A stretch of 64,000 nucleotides of DNA, taken from Roseobacter sp. GAI101 (GTDB lineage: Bacteria > Pseudomonadota > Alphaproteobacteria > Rhodobacterales > Rhodobacteraceae). The notes beneath the pieces were generated by a model. The model was given only the letters and a program-made list of their open reading frames with translations, had not been told where the DNA came from and made no database searches. How positions within the stretch are numbered: the stretch's first letter is position 1; each line of letters begins with the position of its first letter. The translations under genes were made by a program, and so were the position numbers. This document shows positions 1 through 7,868 of the stretch, piece by piece. The stretch lies in NCBI RefSeq assembly GCF_000156335.1, contig NZ_DS999215.1, positions 75,844-139,843 of the forward strand, written 5' to 3'.

Positions 1-55
1 ATGTTACTCACTTTGGGTTGTGGAAGGACGCTAGATCTCCCCTGGGGGTGCCGTC

Positions 56-1477
56 ATGAGCATAACGTTGCCCTCTGAACGCAAGCCTGACGGCTTTCAA
101 AACCCATCGCCTTCAATGGATAAGATACCCTCGGAGAGCCATCGGTTTGACGCCCTGTTCTCCGACAGCTTGATTGCCTACAATCACGCGAAAGAAGCGA
201 ACTTGCTTTATTCCGCGGAAGAGTTAATCGCTTCAGGCACCTGGCAAAAATATGAACAGCGGGCCGCTGCCCTCGCTCGCTCCCACCAAAGGAACGATCC
301 GTTCGCGGCCTTTCTGTCGCATGATCGCTTCAACACCTGGTCGAACGCTAACACAAGGCAGTCGGCGAGATCAGCGCTCGTGCGCATAGCCAGCCAAAAA
401 GTCAGGGAAAGCGTGCCTGCCTATTGGCGAGAACTGTTTTCGATAACGTTGCCGGCCGCAGAGCGAACCAAAATCATCAAAGCGCTTAATGGAGCCGTCG
501 ATGCGGAAGCCATGGAGCGGATGCGTTCTGCGCGCCAGCCTCTTAATAGGGAGGAATGGGAATGTCTGACGAGGGCAATAGCCTTTCTGGTCGCTGTGCC
601 CCCGGATCCGATGCATTGCGCTGTGCGCAAGAGCCTGCCTAAAGATGAGGGTAAGCCGAAAAAGCAGGTATCTTCCGCAATCATAGCCCTGCGGGCCCTC
701 GGAAGACATGAGCGCGGAAAGCAGAAAAAGAGCCCAGATTACGAGTGGCGAAATCAATTCTGGAAGACGGGGCAGACAGATGCGTGTTTAAGCACGCGGC
801 ATCGCATAATCATCGCAACCCTGATGTTGATTGGATGCCGGCCTGTCGAATTTTCTGCGAGGCTGGGAGTCACCGTGGACATAGCGACAGAGGAGGGGAT
901 TCTTGTCCTGACATTTACAGTAAAGGGTGCAAAAACAGCTTTGGAGCGCGCTCCCGAAGTCTCTGGCAAGGGGCAAGGCACCCGAACGATAAGGCTGGTC
1001 TGCAAAACAGAAGAAGCCTGCTGGCTGCATGACTATATTTCGCGGTCTGGTACCCCCCGCTTAGAAATCAAGGAAGCGACAAATCCACGGTCCCCTTCCG
1101 GGATGTGGCTTTCCCGCGCGGAACAAGAGCGCCGTTTGACCGTCAGTATTGACAAATACATCAAAAGGGTAGGGAAGCGCGCCTTCCCCAAGCAAACGAA
1201 TAGCGTAACACCCTATCTATTCCGCCACGCGCTCGCTGCCGATATGCAAGCAGATGAGAGCTTTTCCGATGAAGCTATTACTGCCACGCTCGGTCACCAG
1301 AGCACCCGCACAGCGCGACGATATGGAGGATCAAACCGAGGCCGCAGAACGGTCTCGGTCAGAAGCGAACAAATTATTCAGGTTGACGCAAGCAGTCCTA
1401 TTCGTGGTCGCCAACGAGACTGCATTTATGATGCTAGGTGTTCAGTCCCGCCATTTGGTGGATCGGATTTAGGATGA
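56..1477 (+). CDS. Divergent tyrosine recombinase/integrase
   Basis: A 473-residue protein whose C-terminal half has the layout of a phage-type tyrosine recombinase, the family that cuts and rejoins DNA during integration or resolution. Visible landmarks in order are the first Arg (LIGCRPVEF), a beta-hairpin Lys (FTVKGAKT), the second box TPYLFRHAL, LGHQS, and the nucleophile Tyr (ARRYGG). In the usual H-x-x-R box the His is replaced by Tyr (Y-L-F-R), which is unusual. About 45 residues follow the catalytic Tyr. The N-terminal 180 residues match no domain I can name. The ATG follows a G-rich stretch (GGGGGTGCC) that may serve as the ribosome site. It lies in the mobile, lower-GC left end. Fold and family are fairly sure; activity is uncertain because of the His replacement. 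Confidence 0.7.
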   Translation: MSITLPSERKPDGFQNPSPSMDKIPSESHRFDALFSDSLIAYNHAKEANLLYSAEELIASGTWQKYEQRAAALARSHQRNDPFAAFLSHDRFNTWSNANTRQSARSALVRIASQKVRESVPAYWRELFSITLPAAERTKIIKALNGAVDAEAMERMRSARQPLNREEWECLTRAIAFLVAVPPDPMHCAVRKSLPKDEGKPKKQVSSAIIALRALGRHERGKQKKSPDYEWRNQFWKTGQTDACLSTRHRIIIATLMLIGCRPVEFSARLGVTVDIATEEGILVLTFTVKGAKTALERAPEVSGKGQGTRTIRLVCKTEEACWLHDYISRSGTPRLEIKEATNPRSPSGMWLSRAEQERRLTVSIDKYIKRVGKRAFPKQTNSVTPYLFRHALAADMQADESFSDEAITATLGHQSTRTARRYGGSNRGRRTVSVRSEQIIQVDASSPIRGRQRDCIYDARCSVPPFGGSDLG

Positions 1478-1755
1478 ATCGATCTGGCTCGGATGCCCAG
1501 ATTTTGGAGATGTATTCCTAGGGTGTGAGGCCGCTGAGTGTCTTGAGCCATCGCGCGTACCTTGTGCTTGCTATGGGAAAGACCACTTTTTGACGGCAGA
1601 GTGTTGATTGACATATCAGCCCTGGCCCTTGAGGAAGTCCAACAACCACATGAACAGATCATTTTCGTCGGTTGGATAAGTACCATCCGTTTGGGTTTCG
1701 ATATGCGCGGTTGCACCATCTAGTGTGTTCATTTGCGCCTGCAAGACGGCACGCT

Positions 1756-2340
1756 TTAAGTAAAGTTGCTAGCGTTGAGTTCAATTTTCAATAGAGACGA
1801 TCCCCCTCGACTCCTGCGGGCACCGCGATGCCTAAACCTTGATGAATTTTGGGAGGGCCAAGCTTTTTTCGTCTCAAACATTTCTTCAAGGGTCTCAGCA
1901 CGCAACGTTGCAGCAACCAACGCCTGCTTGGCATCATCTGCACTCCGATTTGCTATTTCGATGCTGCGATGTAGGCTATGGATCGCCACCCTGCGCTTTT
2001 CGCTCTCAACCTCGAGTTCCGCGATCCGTGCATACGCCTGGGTCAACAGTGTCTCGAGAGCAGCCAGGAGAGTTCTATCGACGGCATTAGCAGCTCCGAT
2101 TCCAAGTGATTGGGCCTGCCTCCAGATTTGCCCCGCGGCACGCATGCTTGCTGCGATAACAGGCGACGGTACCATAGCGAGTTCCTCACGCTCCGCTCGC
2201 CAAGCTGACATCACTGCCGTAATCGTCGACATGGAACCACGTGCTAGGCGACTGCGAACTTTCCTGACCGTTGGGACCGTACCGGTCTCCTTGAGCAAAT
2301 CATCAACCACTGAGGCGATGTCTTCAGCCGTTAGCTTCAC
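1756..2340 (-). CDS. KfrA-like plasmid DNA-binding protein (short)
   Basis: 194 residues opening with the KfrA N-terminal DNA-binding domain (plasmid replication region DNA-binding, N-term): LTAEDIASVVDDLL, then GTVPTVRKVRSRL and a serine/threonine-rich turn before AVMSAWRAE. An alanine/glutamate-rich helix likely to form a coiled coil follows (about residues 75-155). KfrA proteins bind DNA as oligomers and support plasmid partition or autoregulation. This one is shorter than the usual 300 or more residues, and the last 35 residues are basic and low in complexity, so the coiled coil may be truncated. The start is GTG with GGGAG six bases upstream. A 28-bp perfect palindrome lies about 120 bp upstream and is a candidate binding site. 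It is the main hint that this DNA is or was plasmid-borne. Confidence 0.7.
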   Translation of the reverse strand: MKLTAEDIASVVDDLLKETGTVPTVRKVRSRLARGSMSTITAVMSAWRAEREELAMVPSPVIAASMRAAGQIWRQAQSLGIGAANAVDRTLLAALETLLTQAYARIAELEVESEKRRVAIHSLHRSIEIANRSADDAKQALVAATLRAETLEEMFETKKAWPSQNSSRFRHRGARRSRGGSSLLKIELNASNFT

Positions 2341-2460
2341 GGTTAGCTCCCTTCACAAAGACATTTACGTCCTTACGGATTGCTACAAAGCCATGCGGAT
2401 TGAGGCCCGGAAAATATTGCACAGGAACCATATCGTTCAACTTCAAGGGGCTCAAAAAGC

Positions 2461-2488
2461 TCTCATATTGCTTGCAAGCAATATGAGA
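2461..2488. repeat. 28-bp perfect palindrome upstream of kfrA-like gene
   Basis: Each half is TCTCATATTGCTTG followed directly by its exact reverse complement, so 14+14 bp with no spacer. It sits between the kfrA-like gene (transcribed leftward) and the tRNA-like gene. A zero-loop palindrome this long fits a dimeric protein-binding site (operator or partition site) better than a terminator, because there is no loop and no T-run. Confidence 0.75.
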
Positions 2489-2572
2489 AGGGGGGTGTTC
2501 AACATTAGATTTTTAACAGACTTAGCTGGCACCTTAGCTCAGAGGCAAAACTTCGCTGAAATACATCAAATA

Positions 2573-2664
2573 TGGTAGGAGGCCCGGGAGTCGAACCCGG
2601 TCGTGAACACTTATCTGGTGCCTAAGGGGATATAAGACCCTCCCGCATACCGATGCTGCCTCCC
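2573..2664 (-). tRNA. Class II tRNA-like gene, probable UAU anticodon, Sec-like D-loop
   Basis: Read from 2664 down to 2573 this gives 92 nt with an encoded CCA end. The acceptor stem is GGGAGGC/GCCTCCT (7 pairs, one G-T). The T arm is perfect: CCGGG-TTCGACT-CCCGG. The D arm is GCAT-CGGT-ATGC, only a 4-nt loop; CGGU is also the D-loop of E. coli tRNA-Sec. The anticodon arm is AGGGT-CTTATAT-CCCCT with a T/C mismatch closing the loop, giving anticodon TAT if T33 is placed normally. The variable arm is long (GGCAC/GTGTT around a 7-nt loop), the mark of class II tRNAs (Leu, Ser, Sec). Position 8 is A, not the usual T. It may be an allo-tRNA-like gene, a mobile-element tRNA, or a decayed tRNA-Leu(TAA), whose anticodon arm it resembles. 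Confidence 0.55.
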
Positions 2665-3018
2665 CATGAAATCTAGGGGTTATCTTGGGCTCAAGATATT
2701 CGGCAGGTGTGATGTAGTCGGGTGATCATGCAGCAATGATGGGGCCATTCGCAAAGTTAAGTCAACGGTCAAGCTTAACCACCGGCGTCAAACTGCCAGA
2801 GTAGGATTTAACTCTTGCTGTCTTCGATCGCTGCCATCGTATTTCTAAGGGCGGATATTCTTCAGCCATAACACCCGAATCCGGGTCAAAGCTTTCTTTT
2901 GTGGGCATGGGCCATTCAATAGTGAAATAATTTTACTGTTCCTGGCGGAGCGATGTAAGTTGGCTGCATGACCTGAGTGCTACGAAATCGAACATTTTTC
3001 AGACTGCCCTTGGACCAA
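2665..3018. other. Non-coding stretch in mobile zone
   Basis: About 350 bp between the tRNA-like gene and a strong inverted repeat. I see no open frame with a believable start or family match, no tRNA fold and no IS end. Base composition is lower in GC than the region right of 9 kb. It probably is remnant DNA between insertions. Confidence 0.5.
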
Positions 3019-3058
3019 GTCAGGAACCGCACTACGAGATTGTAGTGCGGTTCCTGAC
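3019..3058. repeat. 17-bp perfect inverted repeat, 6-nt loop
   Basis: The left arm GTCAGGAACCGCACTAC (3019-3035) is matched exactly by its reverse complement at 3042-3058, with GAGATT between. No T-run follows on either strand, so it is not a classic Rho-independent terminator. It could be a strong RNA hairpin, a protein-binding site, or paired recombination sites left by a lost element. Confidence 0.75.
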
Positions 3059-3083
3059 GGGCGCTGACACACTAAATGAGTGC

Positions 3084-3272
3084 TCAGCGATTTGCCAAAT
3101 GCCGCGTAATCTCGATAGTGGAAACGTAAGTTTGCTGAAATTTGCCATAGCCAAACTCAATCCAATTGTTAAATTCACGGTATGAAATCTCTATCAACTG
3201 GTAGCTCTTCTTCAAGAGCTTGAATGGCAGGTCTAGATACTTCGATAGGAGGATCCATTTATGGAACGACAT
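3084..3272 (-). CDS. Hypothetical small protein, doubtful
   Basis: An open frame of 62 residues starting with ATG at 3272 and overlapping the start of the antitoxin-like frame on the other strand. The predicted protein is rich in aromatic and basic residues (LPFKLLKKSYQLIEISYREF). I recognise no family. The sequence before the ATG has only a weak purine stretch (GAGGGCGAG). It may be a real small gene or the end of a degraded one. Confidence 0.25.
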   Translation of the reverse strand: MSFHKWILLSKYLDLPFKLLKKSYQLIEISYREFNNWIEFGYGKFQQTYVSTIEITRHLANR

Positions 3273-3449
3273 GAGGTGCTCGCCCTCGCAGAGCAGGTTT
3301 TGAAGAACAAGGCGCGGGCGGAGTATTGGCTTTTTCAGCCGTCGCCGTTCCTGAATATGCAGCCTCCCATCCAGATGCTCGATACCCAGACCGGCAGAGA
3401 TCGGGTCGAGCAGCTATTGCTGAGTGCTGAAGCGGGGTTTGCGGTATAG
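3261..3449 (+). CDS. Orphan MbcA/ParS-type antitoxin toxin-binding domain
   Basis: A 62-residue protein that consists almost entirely of the C-terminal domain of MbcA/ParS/Xre antitoxins (DUF2384), which binds and neutralises RES-type NAD-degrading toxins. The pattern seen is ALAEQVLKNKARAEYWL, then PSPFLNMQPPIQML, then TGRDRVEQLLLSAEAG, matching the family scheme WL..pn..l.g..P...l.t..G...V...L....G. The usual N-terminal helix-turn-helix half is missing, although a clean AGGAGG lies 8 bases before this ATG. A RES toxin would be expected immediately downstream, but the sequence there runs into a broken IS256 transposase. I infer that insertion removed the toxin and left the antitoxin domain. 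Confidence 0.55.
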   Translation: MERHEVLALAEQVLKNKARAEYWLFQPSPFLNMQPPIQMLDTQTGRDRVEQLLLSAEAGFAV

Positions 3450-3529
3450 TAAGACTACCTCTGGCAAGCAGAGAGCGGTACTTAGGGCACTGCCACGGCT
3501 GTGTCCTCGGTGGGAGTTTTCAGACGATC

Positions 3530-4346
3530 GGTTTGGCGTGTCACTGAGGCCGTTCTGGAAGAGGTGTCAGACTGGCAGAACCGTGCCTTGGAGCGGATGT
3601 ATCAAATCGTTTTCCTTGATGCGCTTCGGGTCAAAATCCGCGACGTGGAAAGCCGTCAGGTCAAAAATAAGGCTTTTCATGTGGCCTTGGGCGTCACTCC
3701 AAAAGGCGAACGAGAGGTTCTGTGCCTTTGGATTGCCAACAACGAAGGGGCCAAATTCTGACTGTCAGTGATCAACAACCAGCTTAACCGTGGCGTCGAA
3801 GACATCCTCATTGCCCTCGTGGACGGCCTCAATGACTTCCCTGACGCCATCAATGCGGCCTTCCCTGAGGCGACCCTCCAAATATACATCGTGCATTTCG
3901 TGCGCCATTCCCTGAACTTCTGTGGATGGAAGAATCGCAAGAACGTCGCCAGAGATCTCAAGCGCGTTTACCAGGCAATCGATGATGTTGCCGCAGACAA
4001 AGCCCTCGCTGATTTCGAGGCCGAATGGGGGCAGAAATACCCCTCAATCGCAGCCTGATGGCGGCGCGCATGGCAAGAGGTCAACCCGTTCGTTGCCTTC
4101 CCGCCAGCCGTATGCAAAATCATCTACACCACGAATTCGATCGAGAGCCTGAACAGGGTCATCAGGAAAAACACAAAAACACGCGGCAGCGTTTCAACGA
4201 TGACGCAGCAACAAGGCAGATCTACTTGGCGATCGGCAGCTTCGAGAAGGCGGCGCTCTGTCAGGGAATGGAGTGCTGCCCGAAATCAGTTCGCTATCAT
4301 ATACCCAGAACGGTTCAACAGATGATCCGTCTCAACCGCATGGGCT
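3530..4346 (+). pseudogene. Decayed IS256-family transposase
   Basis: Remnant of a Mutator/IS256 transposase, spread over two frames. Recognisable blocks are RVTEAVLEEVSDWQNRALERMY, LRVKIRDVESRQVKNKAFHV and LCLWIANNEGAKF; then, past an in-frame TGA (3759-3761) where the family has Trp, LNRGVEDILIALVDGLNDFPDAIN. A second TGA at 4056-4058 is followed by AWQEVNPFVAFPP and YTTNSIESLNRVIRK. Near 4180 the match moves to another frame (FNDDAATRQIYLAI) and later returns (SAARNQFAIIYPERF). The N-terminal third is missing. Two nonsense changes and two frameshifts make it inactive. No terminal repeats were identified. Confidence 0.8.
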
Positions 4347-4780
4347 GAGCCCCATACACAGAGTTTCAGATGCTCCCGCGGGGGCCAGTGCCAAGCCAGC
4401 ATTCCTAGGGCCACTCTCAAAGTTTACACGGGCAACTCAAAATAGAAACAATCGCATAATTTGGCTCGCAACCCGAGCGATCTTAAGATAATTTGGCAAT
4501 ATGTCATGTAGTTAATACATACCCCGCCGGCTTCCCCATCAAGCTAATGTCATTTTCCATCCGTAGTGTATTCCCAAGTCTCTTTTAGTGGAGCCTTGTA
4601 ATAGACATACGCTCGCTCTTCTGTGACATGGCCCAACTGTTCTTGTCAACGGCGGCGTAACAACCTGCCATTGGGGCGGAGCAAAAGTCGGCCACTTGGT
4701 TACGCGCCTTGGGGCGTGATGCCATTAAGTAGCAAGCACGTTCCATGGCGCGTTGGCCGTCAGGCCAACCTGATGATGTG

Positions 4781-5536
4781 TTAAGTTTTGGTACGCTTTG
4801 ATTTGCTCTGATTGAGCCTGTAGCTTTCACCATTCATTTCCAGAATGTTCACGTGGTGTGTCAGCCGATCCAGTAATGCGCCGGTCAGTCGTTCTGTGCC
4901 GAAGGTTTCTGTCCACTCTTCGAACGGCAGGTTGCTGGTGATGAGTGTTGATCCACGCTCGTAGCGTTGCGAGATCAGTTCGAACAGCAGTTCAGCGCCT
5001 GTTTTACTGAGCGGCACAAAACCCAGTTCATCGATGATCAACAGGCTGACCTTAGCGAGCTGGCGTTGCAATCGCAGCAGCCGTTTCTCGTCTCGCGCTT
5101 CCATCAACTCGTTCACCAGTGAGGCCGCCGTGACAAAAGCGACAGGCATGCCCTTTTGGCAGGCGGCCAGGCCCAACCCGAGGGCGATGTGGGTCTTTCC
5201 AGTGCCAGATGGGCCAAGTGCGATGACATTCTCCCGCCGTTCGACCCAATCACACCGCGCCAGATCCAAGACCATCATCTGTCAACGACGGGATTGCCTT
5301 GAAGTCGAAACTGTCCAGGCTTTTGACGGCTGGGAACTTGGCCGATTTGATCTGCGCTCGACCATGCGGCGTTCGCGGTCGATCAGTTCAAGCTCGGTCA
5401 GCCGGGCCAAATAACGGACATGATCCACGCCCTGCGCGGCACAGATGCGCGCGAGCTTGTCGTGTTCACGCTGGAAGGTCGGTAAGCGCAGGGTTTTGAG
5501 ATGGTTGGCCAAGAGCAGTTCTGGTGCATCGGTCAT
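4781..5536 (-). pseudogene. istB: istB, IS21 transposition helper ATPase, frame-disrupted
   Basis: IstB is the AAA+ helper that selects targets for IstA. The N-terminal piece (5282-5536) reads normally to RERRMVERR, then the frame slips by one base near 5350. The expected IKxAKFPAVKSLDSFDF stretch appears in the neighbouring frame, and a second 2-base loss near 5283 returns to the original frame, with a stop codon at 5282-5284 in between. The C-terminal piece (4781-5278) keeps Walker A (GPSGTGKTH) and Walker B (LLIIDELGF). The lesion removes the link between the two, so a full-length product is not expected unless translation restarts at ATG 5276-5278. It overlaps istA by 4 bp (ATGA), the usual coupling. 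Confidence 0.8.
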
Positions 5537-7038
5537 GCGCCACCTCCATCCAGCAGGCTCATGTAGGATGCGGCTGATGTCGTCGCGACATGCGTTCTGG
5601 GCAGAAACGGATAGAGATCCAAATCCAACCGAGGCTGCCTGCGTTCAACGCGGCATAGCACAAGGTGTTTGATGGCATCAAAGCTGATGGCTCCCATTTG
5701 AAGCGCATCTTTGACTGCATTGTGCAGCACCTCCATCTCAAAGCGTTCCAGCAGACGGAGGACCTGCACGTACTCGCGCTTCCCAGCCTTGCCCTGCCGC
5801 GCTTCCAACAACCGTTGCAACGTTGAAAATGCATCAGGTAGGTTCCAGTTTTGCAACGGAGCTGCCTGATCAAAGGCCATGATCTTACGCTCAATCAGTC
5901 GTAGATAATGCACAGGGTCAAAGGTGATATCGTCTTTGTCGTATGACCTGACATGCTGCGCAATCACCTCAGCAGCGCAGCCAATAACGACCCGATCCAC
6001 AAATCCCTTTATCCAGACCTCACGGTGACCAAAGGCCACCGGCACTGAGTAATCATTGCCGCGATAGCGCACCACGGATGTCGATGTGACCTGGCCACTG
6101 CGCAGGTCGCAAGCTTCAAACGGCGCATCTGGCAAGCCCTGCATCGCAGCCAGATCAGCCTGCAATCGTTCACCGATGCTGATCTTATAGCCGCGCAAGA
6201 TGTCTGCTTGCCGTTTGCAGCACTGTTCTTCGAGGTAATCGTTGAACGCTGCCCAACTCGCAAAGCGGGGCATTGGTACCATGAAGTTACGACGAGAATA
6301 GCCGACGAGACCTTCGACTTTACCTTTATCGTTCCCCTTTCCGGGGCGACCGTATCGGTCTCGGACCACGTAATGCGACAGCATCGCGCTGAACCGCTGT
6401 GTTCTCTGACGTTCGCCATTCGGCATGATCTTTGCAACCAAGCAACGGTCATTGTCGTAGAGCACCGACTGTGGCACCGCTCCAAAGAACGCAAACGCGT
6501 GAACATGCCCATCCAACCAAGCCTCGGTGTTCGCGGCAGGATAGGCACGGACATAACAGGCATCACTATGCGGCAGATCCAGCGCGAAGAAATAGGCTTT
6601 CTGCTCAATGCCACCAATCACAACCAACGCTTCGCCAAAGTCGGCCTGCGCATGTCCGGGCGGATGGCTCAACGGCACGAACATCTCACGCGAACCGCGC
6701 TTCTTGTTGCGCACATAATCTTTGACGATGGTGTACCCGCCGTTGAAGCCGCATTCATCACGGAGCCGTTCAAAAATGCGCTTGGATGTGTGTCGCTGCT
6801 TACGAGGGCGCATCTTGTCTTCCGCCAACCACCGATCAATCTGATCGATATATGCATCCAACTTCGGGCGTTTAATCGCCGCCGTCCGCCGGTATCCAGG
6901 CGGCTCAGAATGCGCCAACATCTTCGCAACACTGTCCCGGCTGATCCCAAAATCCCGAGCTATCTGCCGCCCGCTCAACCCATCCTGAAAATGGGCGCGA
7001 CGCACCTTCAAATATAATTCCACAGTGAATATCCCCAA
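5533..7038 (-). CDS. istA: IS21-family transposase IstA
   Basis: Full-length 501-residue IS21 transposase. An N-terminal helix-turn-helix (LSGRQIARDFGISRDSVAKML) binds the IS ends. The DDE-type integrase core shows the first Asp in HAQADFGEA, the second Asp in VLYDNDR and the Glu in GKVEGLVGYSRRNF. A basic C-terminal region with RYRGNDYSVP, found in many IS21 transposases, follows. It lies just inside the left and right ends of the element and overlaps istB by 4 bp. The protein looks intact, but its helper gene is damaged, so transposition would need IstB supplied from another copy. Confidence 0.92.
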   Translation of the reverse strand: MGIFTVELYLKVRRAHFQDGLSGRQIARDFGISRDSVAKMLAHSEPPGYRRTAAIKRPKLDAYIDQIDRWLAEDKMRPRKQRHTSKRIFERLRDECGFNGGYTIVKDYVRNKKRGSREMFVPLSHPPGHAQADFGEALVVIGGIEQKAYFFALDLPHSDACYVRAYPAANTEAWLDGHVHAFAFFGAVPQSVLYDNDRCLVAKIMPNGERQRTQRFSAMLSHYVVRDRYGRPGKGNDKGKVEGLVGYSRRNFMVPMPRFASWAAFNDYLEEQCCKRQADILRGYKISIGERLQADLAAMQGLPDAPFEACDLRSGQVTSTSVVRYRGNDYSVPVAFGHREVWIKGFVDRVVIGCAAEVIAQHVRSYDKDDITFDPVHYLRLIERKIMAFDQAAPLQNWNLPDAFSTLQRLLEARQGKAGKREYVQVLRLLERFEMEVLHNAVKDALQMGAISFDAIKHLVLCRVERRQPRLDLDLYPFLPRTHVATTSAASYMSLLDGGGA

Positions 7039-7135
7039 ACCCTCCCATCAAATGAAAGGGCCAAAGTGGCCGACTTTTAAGCCGCCCGCGACCGCACTAC
7101 GCCGCCGCTACCGTGGTCGAGTATTGCTCCGCCGA

Positions 7136-7405
7136 TCACAGTTCTAACATGTATGCAAAAACGCGAGGTGCATTAGCTTCCTCCAAATTCAATATCACCT
7201 CCACCTCGCGTCGCCCACGTCTAGTAAGTTGCGTAGCCCGCCCGAGGTTCGCCGGATCTGAAGAGCGATGCAATACGATCAGGCGCTTGCGCAACGCGAT
7301 CGCTCCCTGTCGTTTCGACAGATAACCGAACCAAATTAAGTGGAAGGGAAGAAGAACCCTCGGGCGAGTGTTCTGTCGAGTCAGCGAAAGTATCAGATCA
7401 GTCAT
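7136..7405 (-). CDS. Small hypothetical protein with hairpin-covered start
   Basis: 89 residues of unknown function. The sequence ends with LTRRGRREVEVILNLEEANAPRVFAYMLEL, a pattern loosely like the C-terminal half of winged-helix regulators, but I cannot assign a family. The ATG at 7403-7405 has an excellent ribosome site (AAGGAG, 7 bases upstream). Both the ribosome site and the ATG lie in the 3' arm of an inverted repeat (7401-7437), so initiation may be controlled. The gene is divergent from an Xre-type regulator at 7479. Two small divergent genes, one a repressor-like protein, would fit a regulator pair or toxin-antitoxin-like unit, but that is only a guess. Confidence 0.5.
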   Translation of the reverse strand: MTDLILSLTRQNTRPRVLLPFHLIWFGYLSKRQGAIALRKRLIVLHRSSDPANLGRATQLTRRGRREVEVILNLEEANAPRVFAYMLEL

Positions 7406-7437
7406 GAATCACTCCTTTTTTGGGAGTGACTCATGAC
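7401..7437. promoter_or_regulatory. 15-position inverted repeat over RBS and start codon
   Basis: GTCATGA-a-TCACTCC is mirrored by GGAGTGA-c-TCATGAC around a TTTTTTG centre, giving 14 of 15 matched positions. In the leftward transcript the AAGGAG and ATG of the small gene ending at 7136 are in the 3' arm. The site is in the divergent space shared with the Xre-type gene, so it may be an operator, a translation-blocking hairpin, or both. Confidence 0.65.
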
Positions 7438-7478
7438 TCAGTTAAGGGTGCCTGTCGAGTAGATTCGGAGTAAACTAA

Positions 7479-7730
7479 TTGGCAGGTGCAGTTCATACTG
7501 AAGCATACCGATTTCTCCGGAGGGAACTGGTACGACTGAGACGTTCAGCTGGGTTCTCGCAGGCCGCGCTTGCTAAAGAGCTTGGCAAACCCCCGTCCTA
7601 TGTCGCCAAATACGAACTTGGCGAGCGGCGGCTCGATGCTGTCGAGCTTTGCATCATCCTAAAAGCTCTAAGCACTGAACCGGAAGTATTTTTCGGAAAG
7701 CTTTTTAGTCTTTCGCCCGGTAAGCTTTGA
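7479..7730 (+). CDS. Xre-family helix-turn-helix regulator
   Basis: 83 residues forming a single Cro/C1-type helix-turn-helix domain: LRRELVRLRRSAGFSQAALAKELG, then KPPSYVAKYELGERRLDAVELCIILKAL. This matches the family pattern of R..aGlsQ..lA...g.....vs..E.G.r......l..i. The start is TTG, supported by CGGAG eight bases upstream; no ATG gives a complete domain. The remaining 20 residues after the domain (TEPEVFFGKLFSLSPGKL) carry nothing recognisable. It is divergent from the small gene at 7136-7405 and probably acts on the inverted repeat between them. Confidence 0.75.
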   Translation: MAGAVHTEAYRFLRRELVRLRRSAGFSQAALAKELGKPPSYVAKYELGERRLDAVELCIILKALSTEPEVFFGKLFSLSPGKL

Positions 7731-7868
7731 TATTGCGCGACGCAATGCTTTCAATTTCAGCTTCTACAGTCACTAGCTGAATTAGGCTCATCACTCCTTG
7801 CTTTCCAGCAAGATAGAGGATTTGTCGCAACCCAGTTTAGAATGGGCCTTAGCGTGTGAACTCATGGT

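Larger units (their letters stand above)
4638..7120. mobile_element. IS21-family insertion sequence
   Basis: The istA/istB pair is bounded by imperfect inverted ends. Near the left end (about 4682-4697) AAAAGTCGGCCACTT is the exact reverse complement of AAGTGGCCGACTTTT at the right end (about 7066-7080). A second shared block, GGCGGCGTA, lies outside it at both ends (about 4651 and 7099). Repeated blocks at each end are typical of IS21. The exact outermost base and target duplication are not certain, so the limits given are approximate to about 15 bp. Confidence 0.7.

Noticed and set aside
1426-1719. 97-residue minus-strand frame after the integrase
   Set aside because: No ribosome site, overlaps the integrase end, and the protein looks random in composition.
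1766-2578. 270-residue plus-strand frame over the kfrA-like gene
   Set aside because: It is antisense to the KfrA domain, which has the recognisable family pattern and a good start; this frame shows Ser/Ala/Arg-rich shadow composition.
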